Assembly (NCBI GenBank): GCA_019188255.1 | Contig: JAETXT010000013.1 | Span: 620,001 to 684,000, forward strand | From: Verticillium longisporum | Taxonomy: Eukaryota; Ascomycota; Sordariomycetes; Glomerellales; Plectosphaerellaceae | Direction of reading: 5' to 3' | Length of the DNA stretch: 64,000 bases | In this document: positions 1 through 12,772 of the stretch, in pieces | How positions within the stretch are numbered: the first letter of the stretch is position 1 | How the letters are laid out: each line of letters starts with the position of its first letter | Position numbers and translations under genes: made by a program | Notes under the pieces: generated by a model | What the model was told of the DNA's origin: nothing | Seen by the model: the letters and a program-made list of their open reading frames with translations, nothing else | Databases searched by the model: none

Positions 1-936
1 AGGAGCGGGAGCGAATGCTGGCGCTGTCGACAGAGCGGGCGTACGAGGACATGCTGCCGGAGCTGCTCGAGGACCCATAACTTGTGCTGTAGACCAGGGG
101 CGGAGGTGTGATGGAGGCGACACCGTTGCTGTGTTGGCGCGAGTGGTAGTGCTCCTCGGACGAGTACTGGCGGGAGCGAGAGGTATCGCGGGAAGAAGGG
201 GGCGAAGGGTAGGCGGCCTGGAGGTAGAGCTCGTCCTGCTGGGCGCGGCGGAGGCGACGCTGCTCCTCCTCGCGCTGCTTGCGGCGGACCATGCGAGCGG
301 CGTGCTTGGCTTCGATCTGGTCACGAATGGGGGCCAGGAAGGGGTCGAACTCGCGGTACAGGTCCTCGGGCTCGATGCGCAGGTTCCAGTCGAGGAGAAG
401 CAGGAGTTGCCTCTCCATGAGGTTGACCTCGGATCGGGAGAAGCCGAATGTCGAGTACTCGGTATCGGCGTTGCTGTAGGCGGCCCAATGCTTGTTCTTG
501 GGAGATGAGCCGAAGAGGTACATGGCGGAGGGGATGAGCGAGGAGAGGAAGATGCGGGGGGTGGGGCATCGGAGGGCGCGGGCCAGTGGCTGATGCTTGG
601 ACTTGAGGCGGCCAAGGTAGACGAGGGTTGACATGAGTGTGGGAACCTGGACGTTGGAGGAGACAACGAGCTGGGTAATGAAGGCCTCTAGTGTGGGAAG
701 ATCGGCGTCTTCGGAGCGGACGCATCGCGGCTCTGTCCTGGAAGGCGTCGGGGAAGCTGGTTGTTCTTCTGTGCCTCCGCAGCGCCGGGAGGCATGAGGT
801 GCGAGTCGCATGCGATGACGTTGAAGGCAGCACCGGCCAGGTAGGCAATCATTTGCTTGGTGACTGGTTGATAGACGAAGTGGTCGAGGGCGGCGGCGTT
901 GAGATCAGCCATGGTGAGCTGTTGTGTTGAGTCCAT
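1..936 (-). CDS. Pho85-type (PCL-like) cyclin, 3' part cut off by the window edge, one frameshift
   Basis: Minus-strand gene that reads through to base 1, so its C-terminus lies outside. The first ATG is at 936 and a second in-frame one at 912. The N-terminus (residues ALDHFVYQPVTKQMIAYLA) and the later stretch PTLEAFITQLVVSSNVQVPT, followed by LVYLGRL, match the cyclin N box of fungal PCL cyclins, which bind the Pho85 kinase. Further on come SSPKNKHWAAYS and LMERQLLLLLDWNLRI, typical of the cyclin fold, then a basic RRKQREEEQRRLRR stretch and a Ser/Pro-rich tail. The two halves lie in different frames. They join if the GGGG run at 750-753 (CCCC on the coding strand) had one more base, and no GT...AG intron explains the break. 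Exact PCL subtype is not determined. CDK1 lies 11 kb away on the same strand. Confidence 0.85.
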
Positions 937-954
937 CGTGGGTGGTTGTGTGGA

Positions 955-981
955 TGGTGATGGTGGTGGTGGTGGTGGTGG
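955..981. repeat. (TGG)n microsatellite
   Basis: About nine TGG/GGT units interrupted near the left end, in the 5' leader of the cyclin gene, continuing into more GGT-rich sequence up to about 1010. Confidence 0.8.
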
Positions 982-3900
982 GAGAGGAGGAGGGGTGGAG
1001 GTTGTGGTGGTGGTGATGTTGAGGTCGTATAAGTAAGAAAGCTCTTCAATGAAGAAGATGCCTTGTGCCGAAGCGGTGGGGGCGTAGAGTTGGAGATTCC
1101 GTTGGAGGAAGTGACGGAATCAAAAAAAAAAGAGGCGACAAGGGAGAGGAAGGGAGCAGGCAACTGATATATCAGGGTGGTGGTCGCAAGGGCAAGTGAC
1201 CAAGCGGGAGGGGGTGTGCTTTCCAGGGGACTGACTTGTCAGGGATGCTGGGATCGACTTTCGTCAGTGGGTGATGCAGTCCACGAGGCTGAGCGGTGCG
1301 CCCCAGACTTGTCAGGGGATGAGCTAGCAAAAGACGCTAGACAGGGGGTGCAGATGGACGCAGGGGAGGGGGGCTTGGGGGTTCGGTCCAAGTGGATACA
1401 GTGCCGGTGCCAAGAGAAGAGCCTGTTGGGGCTGGAATGCTGCCGATCGCAGAGGGGCGTGGTGCTGTGCGGGCTGGCCGACCGGGGTAAGACGAGTCCG
1501 TCGAGTCTGGGTCTCTATACTACCACCAAGGCGGTCGCGTCAAGAGTCGAGACACGAGCAGACAAAGAGTCAAGGCAGCTGTCCGAAACTTTGGGCTTCA
1601 GCAAGCGGAGCGAGCAGAAGCAGAAAGGAGAAGCGAGCTGACGGAAAAGTGTGACGATGCGAATGACGATGCGACTGCGGGCAAAAGAGGCAGCGGGCAA
1701 AGCGTGCGGGTCGACCGAAAGACTGCGGCCGTGGCTGTACTGGGTTCTGGGAGAAACCGAGGATCCCGGTCCGGTACTTACGTACAGTACAAAGCAAGGT
1801 TGTGCTGATGGAAGAAGCAAGCTGGTACGAGGCCAACAATTGGTAGCTGAGAACGGGGCGTTTGCCTGGTTCAGGATAGACACTGGGAAGGAAGGAGAAA
1901 GCCCGGTTCGTTCGGACGGTGGTTTTTCGTCGTTTGCACGATGTGCGTAGATGGCGTTGCGAAACTCGGAGCGATGAGGCAAGCTGGCTGTTCAGTGACA
2001 AAGCCGGCAGTGAATTGACTGGTGGACTCGAGTAAGGACGGCAGGATCGCTGTGTCGGCGGGAGGCCAAACGAGTCAGGACTTGACTGGACGTCTTTGGC
2101 CGAAGCAGCGGCGATTTCCTTTTTTCTTAATTGAGGGGGATTTTTGCGTTTGACGGCTTTGGTTACAGACAGCAGGAGCCGATGGTCCAGGCCGTTCAAG
2201 ATACCGAGTGCGGTGCGGAGCGGTGCAGACGAAGCGGAGCAGGTGGTTGCGAGAATGCGCAATCAACCGAAAACGTGCGATCTGGTGACTGTGTGCAGGA
2301 AGCAACGGAGAGCTCTTGTTGAGGAATAGTGGATGGATTGAGAAAAAGGGATCCGCTCCTTTTTGATGCCTTTTTGTTTGTTGCCTTTTTTATTGATGGC
2401 CGGAGGCCGAAAGTTAGAAATTAGATTAGGCGGAAGGCTGGAGTATGTCGATGGCCGTCAAGGGACCAAGGTGGACTCGAATGGATTGAGGGCGGGGGTG
2501 GAGGGGTTGAAAAAATAAAAGAAGCCTGACGAGGCAGAGTTGCTGAGGCAGGCTGGGAGACTCAAGGCGGAATGAGGTGCGAGTGAGTGATCAACAACTT
2601 CCAATTCGCAACAGAAGCAGAAGAAGGCTGCGAGTTATATGGCTCCAAGTTGCAAGTGTCGACCTGGGATGTGAGGAAAGGGACCAGCCTGGTTTCCAAT
2701 GCAGGTAAAATGAATTCCACACGAAGCGTCTGACGATGGCAGCTGGACAAGGGCGTTGTTGGGTGCTGATGGGCGACTTGTCCACTTTGGTTGCTACTGG
2801 TGGCTCCTGAATTGGTCTGTAACAGGTATGGAATGGGACGCTTGGGATCAATAGCAGGCTGAGCGACCGATGTCCAGCAACGGAGGGATGGATAAGTGGA
2901 AAATGGCGAAAGCACACGAGAGATGACAGAGGAGCCCAGCCGGCCGGTGGTGTGTGGTGGTGCGGGTGCGGCGGCGCAAGGTGTGAATGGCTTCGATAGC
3001 GGCCTCGCGAATTCCAGTTGGTTGGAAGGGGGGAGGGTGGGGAGGGGCGAGCTGGTCGTTCGTTAGAGTTCGGTGGGAGATCTAGAGATCAAGGCAATAG
3101 GAGCGAAAGGGAGGAGCCACAAGAGGGAAAGGCGATCCGATATATTTCATTTCTGCGCGCCTCTAGATGCTGTTCCCTTGGTAGACTTCCCAGACCCTCA
3201 ACTCTCTCCTTGCCTGAGGTGGGCATATCCCTCCGGTCCCTGGTTGCCCGCCGGTCGTCATCCTGGCGGTGGTGCGTGTCTCCAGCTGTGGACGTCCTTT
3301 GATCAGCACCAGCGTCAGTGTCGCGACCCTCGCGCCCTCACTGCCAATGAATGCCGTCAATTGTCTCAAAACAGGTCCCCCTCCAACCTCCCCGGGTTGG
3401 ACAGGCCACGACGGCTGTGGCCCTGGGCTTGGCCGCGGCGAGTCGATCCATAGCAGCCAGTGGTCGTGGTTGCAGGCGAGCCCTTCCTGGAATGTTGCTG
3501 TCGAAGCGAAAGGCTTACCAGCCCCTCATGGGACTCCCTCCTGGCTCCTGGGTTGCGTGGCGGATGCACGTTGAATGGCCGGCGCGAGTCCACAACGCGG
3601 CCTCACGGTAAGGCGCCTTGGGTACGTGAAGGTAAGGTATTTTGAGAGACGGGAGGCGAAAGGCGCGCGACTCTTCAGACGATCCCACGAGCGCGCCAGC
3701 GGTACACGACGCTCATTGGCGGCCGATGCACGGCGGGAGCGGTCGTGAAACACGACGGGGGTGGCAGTCGAGCCCCCTCTACCCCCTGACGAGGGCGTCT
3801 CCGAACCTGCTACAGGCCTCCTGAGCCCTATGAGAGGCCGTCGTTCGGGACCCTTTGGGGGCCTGCATCGCCCGTGGCCGCCTGTCAGCGAATCGTTCGC

Positions 3901-5519
3901 CCGATCTGTCATGGGCGCGACCAATCATGCTCTCCTCAATTCCTGCAAACGAGTCGATTCCAGACCAGAGCTAGAACGGCCTTGCTCGCATCGCTACGAA
4001 TAACCATACATGCAAAGAGGCAGCTGTACGTCAACAATCATTGATTGCCATTCATTGCTTTGCTTGGGATTTGGCTATGGCTATGCCGCCAGGCCGGCCC
4101 AGCGCCGAACAACAAACACCGGCCGCCGACGCCGCGACCGCGCTGTTCCACCAGGGCTGTGCATTGTTGTCGCCCATATTCCTTTTCTCCCCAACTCCTT
4201 GCCGTCGCGGCCCCTCCTCATCCGCTCGCTCACGTACCTGTGTGCCCCTGATTGTTCAAAATGGGTTTGCACCCCTCGATTTGCGAAATGCTCCTGGCTA
4301 GCCTCGCGAAGGAATCTCCTCTGCCGACGGGCGGACCTGACGCCGTCCGGTTCCTGGCGTGCGCCGTCACGGATCCAGCCCGCCCCAGGTGACGCCCCAA
4401 GCACCGAGAAGCAAAGAAAGAAAGAAAAGGGACGGTGAGCGTTTGTTCCGGCTTCCAGGTCCTGCCTATCCGTCGGATCAGACGGGCTATTCACTTGCCT
4501 TGGCCGACATTTATCCATGCGTCGGTGTCTGGACCCCTCGACCGCTACTTGCCTCTACGCCGTCATCCCATTCAAGTCTACAATCCGGCTGGTACCATTT
4601 GCATGTGCGTGCAGTCGGCTTCTTGTTTCGCTCCAGCCTACTACGTCGGTACAGTACACTGTCTGTCTGCATGGCCTCGTCTGAATTCCAGACGGCGCGC
4701 GGATCGTTTGGGATTGACACCTAGACGGGGCCTGGCCTGGTCTCAACTCTCCTCGCGCATGACGACTTTGCCCCGCGCCAGAGTCATTCGAGGAGCCGTG
4801 TGCACTACACCTGAGGGAACATCTCCTCTTGCAATGCCCACCAGAAAGACAGGAGGTTTCAAATTCGGCCGTCTGGCTCGCTCTGCCAAGGATGGAACAG
4901 TGACGGTCACCCGTCGTCCCTCCCTCGGTGCTTGGCACGGAGAGGGGTGGACGAGCCAGCTTTACCTACAAAGCTACCTTGGCTACCTTGGTCCCTACCC
5001 CCTTACTAAAGACCGATCCGGTCGGATGACTGTCATGATGCACGACTTGGCTCCAACACCTCCTGCCCCTCCTCGATTCCGCCATGGTTTGGAATGACAG
5101 GCGGCCTGTGAAAGGGCCCCTCCCTCATCCACCATCGATCGGGCTATCACGCAAACCACCTGATCTGGCCCTGTTGACCGCCGCGAGGGCCCGGGTCCCA
5201 GCTGACAGCCGTTCCAGCCCGATTCAGCAAAGGTAGGCCCAACTAAGGTTGTCGTCGCGAAGCGCGCAACAGCTGCGTACAGCAACGGGTTCCAGGGTAT
5301 CTCCAGTCCAGCTGCCAACTACCCGTCAATAGATCGTAATAGCCTTCGCTAAACATCAGCACCCCCCATTTTTACCCGAACAAAGGGAGAGACTCAGGGC
5401 CAATATATCGACACCAAATCCTCCCCCAGGAAAAAGTGCAAGGGGTTTACTTAGGACGGGGGGCATGGTTCTTGCTTTTGTCTGGCAATTACAGTTGAGT
5501 GCTATACGTCCCTACAGAC

Positions 5520-5538
5520 AGTAGGTAGGTAGGTAGGT
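5520..5538. repeat. (AGGT)n microsatellite
   Basis: Nearly five uninterrupted AGGT units. Similar GGTA tracts recur at about 7797-7820, 40235-40255 and 60040-60053. Confidence 0.8.
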
Positions 5539-7489
5539 GCAGTAGATGCTCGGGCCTCCCCAGGCTTGTCACAAAAGTAACGAGGGGCGCAGGAAAACCA
5601 AGGAAATGAACCCCTCCTTAAGGTTGTGAATTCGGAAGATACAGCGAGGTTCACACCTGCACAGCATTGCGATCGCTGGCCCACCCCGCCGAACATTGCC
5701 GTAGCTTCACACCCTAAGCTCTTTTTCCTCTCCCCCCTGACCCAGCCTGGCCTGTCTGGTCATCCCTGGAACACATGTGCACAAGCACCGCTGACTTCGG
5801 CACCTCGATCACTCACAGCACTCCAGGCCCCAAAAAAGAGAAGAGTGACAGTCAGAAAGAAGGAAAGACCAGATCACCACAACCCCCCTCGTCCCCTAGG
5901 ACTGCATGATGGCCCATGCGCGTGCTCAATCCCCCCATCGCATCACACATCTGCCTGCTGCGTGGCCAGGGCACCCCCTCCCCTTTCATCTTGCCCCAGC
6001 AGCCAGGTGGTACAAACTCGATCCTCAGATCAGGCACGCGCAGATAGACACATGCAGGGCGAAAAGCCGCTCTCGCTGCTAACGTGAAGCAGAATCCACA
6101 TCCAGCAGCGTGCTTGCTTCTGGGCGCCTCCCGCCTCTCCCTCCCTCTCCACAAGCAGAATCGCCAAATCTCGTATCGACTAACCTGACGCTTAACGGAG
6201 AGTGCCATGTACGACACCGGGGGTACCCCTTCGTCGTCGTCCCTCTTTCACTGAGGGGAGGGGGGGTTCTAGGCTCCCTCAACGTTGTCTTCCCCAGATC
6301 CAGGCCTCACTCACCGCCGCAGGCTCAATGCCAGCTTTCCCTCTTTGGGGAGCGTCAGTGGGCGTCCCGCACGAGGAGAGGGGGGGGAAGTGGCCCGCCA
6401 CAAATGTCGGAGAAGTGGCCGCTGAAAGATGGGCCGCGGGGCCTGATTGGACCGGGGCGAACCCTTGAGACGAGTCATCCCAGCGAACTGTCATCCAATC
6501 GTCCCGGGGCGCTGTGAGTACGGGCTGGGCATGTGGCTGGTGCGTCTGGGTCTTGGGTTCCAGGTTTTGGGGAGAGAGGAGGGGGGCTCAAGTACGAGAG
6601 GGGGGTAGGTGGTCTGACAGGGGTGGTTGGGGCGGGGGATGCCCGTCTCGTGATGGAGTGCAGAAGGGTGGTTTCGTCTTGGGTGCCTACAGGTTTGGGA
6701 AGGTAAATTGCGGTTGTTTGGGCGGAATGGGCGACTGATGGACTTGTCATGCGAAGGGTAAAGGGGGTCTATTGTTGTTGAGTGAGTCGTTGTTCCAAGT
6801 GAAGTCAAGATCACAATGGGCCTTTTTGGCCACCAGCACATGCCAGAATGCACTCGAGTGTCTTGGACCCCCCTCGCACCTGCGCCACACATGTTGCCCC
6901 CTGTTCAGCGTCGATGATCGCCTTCAGGGATTACTCAGCTGGGGGAACGATGCAGACTGTGGCTTGGACCGAAAGAGCCGAGCTAGGAGGGGCGTTCAAT
7001 AGCAGGGGATGCATGGCTTGCCGGGCCTGTGCTCTCCCTCTCTCTTCCTCTGTCCTCTGTCCCAAAGCTGATAAGTCATCAGCTCACGCGAGTAGCGTTC
7101 TTTGTCTCGCTCCCCAGCGGAAAGCAGCACCACACCCCAGTCATGAATCTCGCGATGCGCAAGCACTGCATGCAAGCCGAGGCCGACAAAAAGTGGCCTG
7201 ACGGAAAAAATCTTGTTTTCTCGTTGTTCTTGTTTTGGTGTCCTTGACTTGCTTCCAGCATGGGAAGGAGGCACTGCTCAGCTTAGCAAGGTTATTTTCT
7301 TTTTGTGTGTTTCGGCGAAGTGCGTAACTTTGTCTCTCGCGCTCCCGTCTCCGGCAGGGTGCCTCTGGCATGGCCCATGTGTGATGTGACGCATTGAGCA
7401 GTGTGCACGTCCGGGTTGGTGGGTTGATTCACGGCCTCGCCGGATGCACTGCATTTGGGTGCAACGCGTGCGTGCGCCGACGGGGTTTT

Positions 7490-7502
7490 GGGGGGGGGGG
7501 GG
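7490..7502 (+). repeat. Run of 13 G
   Basis: Thirteen consecutive G directly after a TTTT, in gene-free DNA. It is a candidate G-quadruplex or polymerase-slippage site. Confidence 0.8.
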
Positions 7503-8600
7503 ACCGATGTTGCGGTTGGCCTCCGAGCACAGGCGATAAGCGAGGAGCTATTCTTATCACGCTGGTGGGGAGCTCGGCGCCTGTCATGTGGCTTGTGAGT
7601 CGAGCGCAGTTCACGATGCTCGTGACAGTAAAGGTGCTGCCTGCAGAGCTGAAGATTCCTGCTTGCAGTTATGATTCGGTGTATGCTGTTAGGGTGATCG
7701 GCAGGCAAGTCCTATTGCGCAGCAATGGAGTGATTTCTTGCAGGCAGCCTATGCTGCTTGTCCAGGGCAAGATTCAGCAATGACTGATGCATAATGAGGT
7801 AGGTAAGTAAGGAAGGTAGTCAATTCACATACCCGCAACCATGAATACTAGGGACTTTCCTGAAAAACCCATCCTCCTCGACAACCGGTACTTCGGGTTG
7901 AAAAGCAGAGAATTACTCCGGGCAAGGCTGTGTCAAATGGCCCAGTTGCACGAGCAAGTATTCGCTTGGCCTTCATTGCATACCCTCGCCCAGCTTGCAA
8001 CGACTAGATCAGAGTAGAAACATAAGGAACACTTGGTCAAGAAATAGTCTTTCCTTTTTGAGAGCCCTTCATACCAATAATGTCACACGCCTGTGGCTGG
8101 TTGAGCGGCACCAGCTAGATTGTTACGCCCGAGGCTGTGAAGCGACTGGATGTGGTACACCGTGAGCTCCGTCATGAAGCATGATTACTTGGAAGGATTA
8201 CGATATGCCACGCTGCATCCGGTCGGGCTTTCCAATCACGACTAGAGAGACTAAATGCCATTGTTATTGTTCCCAGGCCGTGGCGTAATCAATTGACCCC
8301 TTGAGTCTTCATGAAAATCAATCAGTAAAAGAAGCTACAGCCTGAAAGAACAACCGACTGCCTCCCAGCAATTTGACAATGCTGACGAGAAACAGGACGT
8401 TCTGTGCCGCGAGCAAGGTTGATTCCATTCTTACAGGCGATGTCACTAGGCAGACTGGAGGAATGTGCACCGTCGGCGAAACAACAAGGTTTCCTCTGGA
8501 GGCTGACCCAAGCAACCAAAAAAAAGGACTGCTTTCGAAGTGGATAATTCCTCTGATTGCTGCTTAGCATCAGACAGGTGGTAACAGCTTGCAGCCTTCG

Positions 8601-8637
8601 GGCGTCGAGCGTCAGGCGTCAGGCGTCGAGTATCGAG
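8601..8637. repeat. Short imperfect GGCGTC tandem repeat
   Basis: Three to four copies of a GGCGTCGAG/GGCGTCA-like unit in tandem. Non-coding as far as can be seen. Confidence 0.55.
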
Positions 8638-11600
8638 CACCAGAAGCGCAAATAGGCGCCGGCCACGATGAGATCCTTCAGCCTACCGCTGCCACCACGG
8701 CTGCGTTTCATCAAGCGCACACCGTCTACCCAGTCAATCAAAACACCCTCCCGAAATACCAACCTTCATCATAATTCAAAATGCACCTTCTGAACCCCCT
8801 CAGACCGCCTGCGGCCGCCAGGCGTCAAGGACAGCAGGATCCTGTCGCTTACGCCAGAGGGATCAAACCCGGCGCCTACACGCGCTCGTGCGCTGCCAAT
8901 CCCCCAACTCGACACTCTCATTGGGCTCGCTAACCGCAAAGGCGCACAATCAAACATTCCTCCCTCGGGCGCGAACCAAGCAACGACATGCGGATCCAAA
9001 ATTCCTTCCAGCCTTGTCAAATGAGCCTGCATCTGCCAAGCCAGATTCCCGGACCCCAAGCTAGCCTGCCCTTCCTTACCAAGCTTGGTATGAACGCCAA
9101 GTGTCAGTCATGATCCAGATTTCCAGCATTCTCAGCCCATGACGCATAAAAAAAGCCTCCAAGAACAGCCACCCTCTCGGCATCCAAAGCCCGCCCATCT
9201 GGACCCCGATCCCAGGGATCCGGTCACCCGTGGCGTGATAAAGCGACCGTTTGGTGCGCGGAGGTGTCACGCTACATCAGAAACCACCGGCGAACACAAA
9301 AACATGCGAACCACCCTGCCGCAATAGGGGAAACCCCAAAAATCAAGCTCACCTTTAAAAAATGGTGAGACCCCGGGGGGGTCTTCTAACCCATCTGCCA
9401 TGCTGTGCGCTTCCGGGCTGCATCCGCTGGGGTCTTCCGGGTCGGCCGTGCTGGTGGGAAGGAGGCCCCCACCCGGCCGCTTGCGGAAGGGTGGAGTAGG
9501 GGGTGTACGGTACGGTGTCTGGGGGCCCGGTCACCCATCCAACGGATGCGGGAGGGGCTTCTTTTGTCTCTCGCTCCTCTTGCTCCTTGCGGCGGACGGT
9601 AGAGGCTCTGCCTGATGTGGACGTACTAGAATGGATGGAGAGAGAAATTGGATTGCGAAAGAAGGACGGCGTCGGGGAGTCGGGGCCCAGGTGCGCGGTT
9701 CTGGGACCAGGTCTCGGCAGATGCTAGGGTGTGACTGTCCGTGATGAGTTGATGATGCCGCTACGTGTGATGCATAGCTCCGTGTGCGCTGTGCTATTCA
9801 TCGGTGCTGTGCTGTGTCTGCCCTACCGATGGCGTGACGTGTGTGTGGTGCTGGGTGCGGGTGTGCTGTTTGCTGGGCACTGTTGTCGACTAACATTCCT
9901 CCCGTTGTCCGAGGGAAGCACTTCGTTAGGGTAGACACTCTCGCTATCACGATGCATCTCACGCTACCACGAGGCATGAACCCTGGCCGTTGTGTCTCTC
10001 CTGGTAGCCTCCTACAACCTTGTCAGCCTTGAAGGGTCAGAGAATTGGCCAACAGCCAGACGGACAGCCCACCAGGTAACCCACAACGAAGACCCATCTC
10101 GTACGCTCACCTCGTGCTCCCCTAGACATGCCATCCAACCACTCGGGAAAGCCACGCGCCGCCACATGGCTCTCCGCTCACCACATAGCTGTCCTCCCCC
10201 GAAACCGCCAGTGATTGAGTCAGAAGAGTCCGGGTCCAGGTCTCACCAGCCTCGCCATCACACACGAGCAAAAGCAACCTCCCACGCCGATCCGGGTCAC
10301 ATAAAACCCCCCGGCCCAAGTTGACCATGCCGAAGCCAGAAAAAGCCAAGCAAAGGAAGAACAATGGAAGGCTGGACCCCGAGTGCCCATCCCCAACACA
10401 GGCACGACGCCAAAGAAAGAAACAAACAACCCCCCTTTCCCCGTTTCCCTCCTATTTTCTCGCCCAAAGAAAGAAAACCCTCCACCGAAGCAAAGAGATC
10501 CAAAAGACCCCCTCCAAGCACCACTTGTTCTGCCTCATTTCAGCCTGCTCGTACGGCACTTTCCGCCAACGCTATGCAGCCGCACATGGCAACGATCCGC
10601 CTCACGCTCTAGCCCCAGGCCCAACCGCTTCCGGACCGCCATGAGACCACTTTGTCCGCGCCTTCGCTCCCGGCGACGCCTGCCACGCTTCCGGGAGCCT
10701 GGACCGCGGGGTCCCAGATGCCATGTTACTGCCCGCCTTCCTATCAGAAAGAGCGGTGCCTCGGAGCGGGGAGGGTGGGGTTCTGGTGTGGTCTCAACGT
10801 GAATGGGGCAATCTTGAAACTGAAACGGGGCCAACGATACCAGATGCATACATATAAAGACGTCAGGGGCCGAGAAGGGCAATTGATGTTCTTGTCTGGT
10901 GGATTAAACAGGTGAATCGTCCTAGTGGACCTCACATTGCGTTGGCGAAGAGCGGAAAAGGGGTAAAGGGAAAGGGCAGGTGGGAGGGCATAGTTTTCTC
11001 ATTTTTTTCGGGGAAAAAAAGGCTGACCATCGTATGAAAGCAAAGAACCTGTCCTGCCCAGTGCCCTCCGTGGTCCGTGTGCATCGTCTATTCTGTACAT
11101 TAATGACAAAGGAAAAGGAGACAGACCTCCTCGCCAAGATGCCCCAACGTCGCGCAGCGAAGCGCCGCATGCCCGTTCTGGCATGTGCCGGATGCCGGAT
11201 GCTGCTCGCTGAAACCCCTTTTCCCTTGTCTGCCGCCTGCCTATTATGTCGGGCACAAACCATACTGTTGTCGAGACGCCTGCTGTACAGATGGCCAAAG
11301 TGTTGAGCGGCCCCTTTGCTCCTCCTCGCATCACAGGGGCCCCATCCGCGCGTCGTATTTTCCATTTCGTGTCAAGGTCGCATGAGCGGAGCACTTTGTT
11401 GCTTCGCTCGGCTGGTAGAATACTGCTGCCGCCCCCAAGGACGCGACAAGCCAGAAAAATATCAGGGGGTATCCAGAAGCCAGAGTAAAGAATGCCTTCC
11501 AACGTCACTGGAAACGGGGTGAATATCTGCGTTTGCGTCTCACTTGCCCATGCTTCTCAGGCCCTCATCTCGTGCTCGGGGTTCTTCTATCATCCCCCGC

Positions 11601-11650
11601 TAGATGCGCAGGATGCGCCTGCTGTTGCCGCTTGGGTAATTGGGTCGCTT

Positions 11651-12772
11651 CTAGTGGTACCCATTGGTGCGAGCGGGCTGTTGCTGGGCGGCGGGGTAGG
11701 TCTCGAAGTACGGGTGGTTGCAAGACTGCTTGGCAGAGATGCGGCTCGCGGGGTCGTAGATGAGCATCATCTCGAGCAGCTCGAGGCCGACCGAGTCGAG
11801 GTTGGTGCACAGCGGCAGGCGCTCGTCGCGGATCCACTTGGGGAAAGAGCTCTTGAAGTCGGCGTACGAGGTGACACCAGGCCAGACATCCTCGGTGGGA
11901 GTTCCAAGGGCGCTGTTCCCATGTCAGTGGTTATTTCGGGATAGCAAGAGACCAAGGGGGAAGGGGCTGCTGTTTACCGGAAGATCTTGAAGATCTCGTC
12001 AATCTCAGAGTCACCAGGGAAGAGAGGCTTGCGGGTGCACATCTCAGCGAAAATGCAGCCGACAGACCACATGGCGACGCCGGTGGAATATTGACGACCA
12101 CCGAGCAGAATCTCGGGGGCGCGGTACCACAGGGTCACGACCTCGTGGGTATAGGTGCGCAGGGGCACGCCAAAGGCGCGGGCGAGACCGAAATCGGCGA
12201 GCTTGAGGTTGCCCTCCTTGTCGATGAGCAGGTTCTGGGGCTTGAGATCGCGGTGGAGAATGCGGTGGGAGTGGCAGTAACGAATGCCGTCGCAGAGCTG
12301 CCACATGAACTTTTGAATGACGGCCGGACCAAGACCAAGACGCGAGAGGACCTCAGAGGAGCCCTCAGGCAGGGCCTTGCCACGACCACCATCCTTGACG
12401 GGCAGGGCCTCCATGTACTTCTTCAGATCGAGATCGAGGAACTCGAAGACGAGGTAGAGCTTGTGGCCGTCGGAGTGGACAATGTTGAAGAGGCGGACAA
12501 TGTTGGGGTCGCGCATCTCCTTGAGCAGAGAGATCTCGCGAATGGCAGTCGAAGGGACACCCTCGTCCTCGGCCTCGAGGCGAATCTTCTTGAGGGCTAC
12601 TATGCGGCCTCCATTGAGGAGATCGCGAGCCTTGTAGACGACACCGTAGGTGCCTGTGCAGCGGGTCAGCAAGGAGCAGAGTGACGGCCGAGGGGAAGGG
12701 GGTTGCGTATGGCCAGCAAGGGCAGGCAGTTGTACCTTCGCCAATCTTCTCGAGCTTCTGGTAGTTCTCCAT
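11651..12772 (-). CDS. cdk1: Cyclin-dependent kinase 1 (CDC2/CDC28)
   Basis: Master cell-cycle Ser/Thr kinase. Three exons: 12736-12772, 11978-12653 and 11651-11912, with introns 12654-12735 (82 bp) and 11913-11977 (65 bp), giving 324 aa. The start [13 protein letters not shown] and the glycine loop GEGTYGVV (T14/Y15 are the Wee1 target sites) are canonical. The PSTAIRE cyclin-binding helix ([17 protein letters not shown]), catalytic [13 protein letters not shown], the activation loop [15 protein letters not shown] and the end NGYH are all present. An insert after the hinge ([20 protein letters not shown]) appears to be the form seen in filamentous fungi. Oddity: residue 206 (codon 12073-12075, GCC) is Ala in [14 protein letters not shown], where kinases have a near-invariant Asp. 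Confidence 0.97.

Larger units (their letters stand above)
937..11650. other. 10.7-kb stretch with no recognisable gene
   Basis: Between the start of the cyclin gene and the 3' end of CDK1 I find no frame resembling a known protein and no convincing spliced model. The longest frames (minus 1570-2262, plus 4435-5097) are Arg/Ser/Pro-rich, overlap others in several frames and look non-coding. The stretch holds GGTA microsatellites, a G13 run, pyrimidine-rich tracts and small imperfect repeats. Part must be 5' leader and promoter of the cyclin. The remainder could hold a non-coding transcript or a lineage-specific gene that I cannot recognise. Confidence 0.55.

Noticed and set aside
3..80. Plus-strand frame ending in TAA that looks like the C-terminus of a gene entering from the left
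   Set aside because: The cyclin gene reads through the same bases on the minus strand to base 1; its Ser-rich tail explains the sequence.
1570..2262. 230-codon minus frame upstream of the cyclin
   Set aside because: Arg/Ser/Leu-rich, overlaps open frames on the other strand and matches nothing; more likely leader or promoter DNA.
4435..5097. 220-codon plus frame
   Set aside because: It begins at a non-ATG codon and has no recognisable motif; composition looks non-coding.
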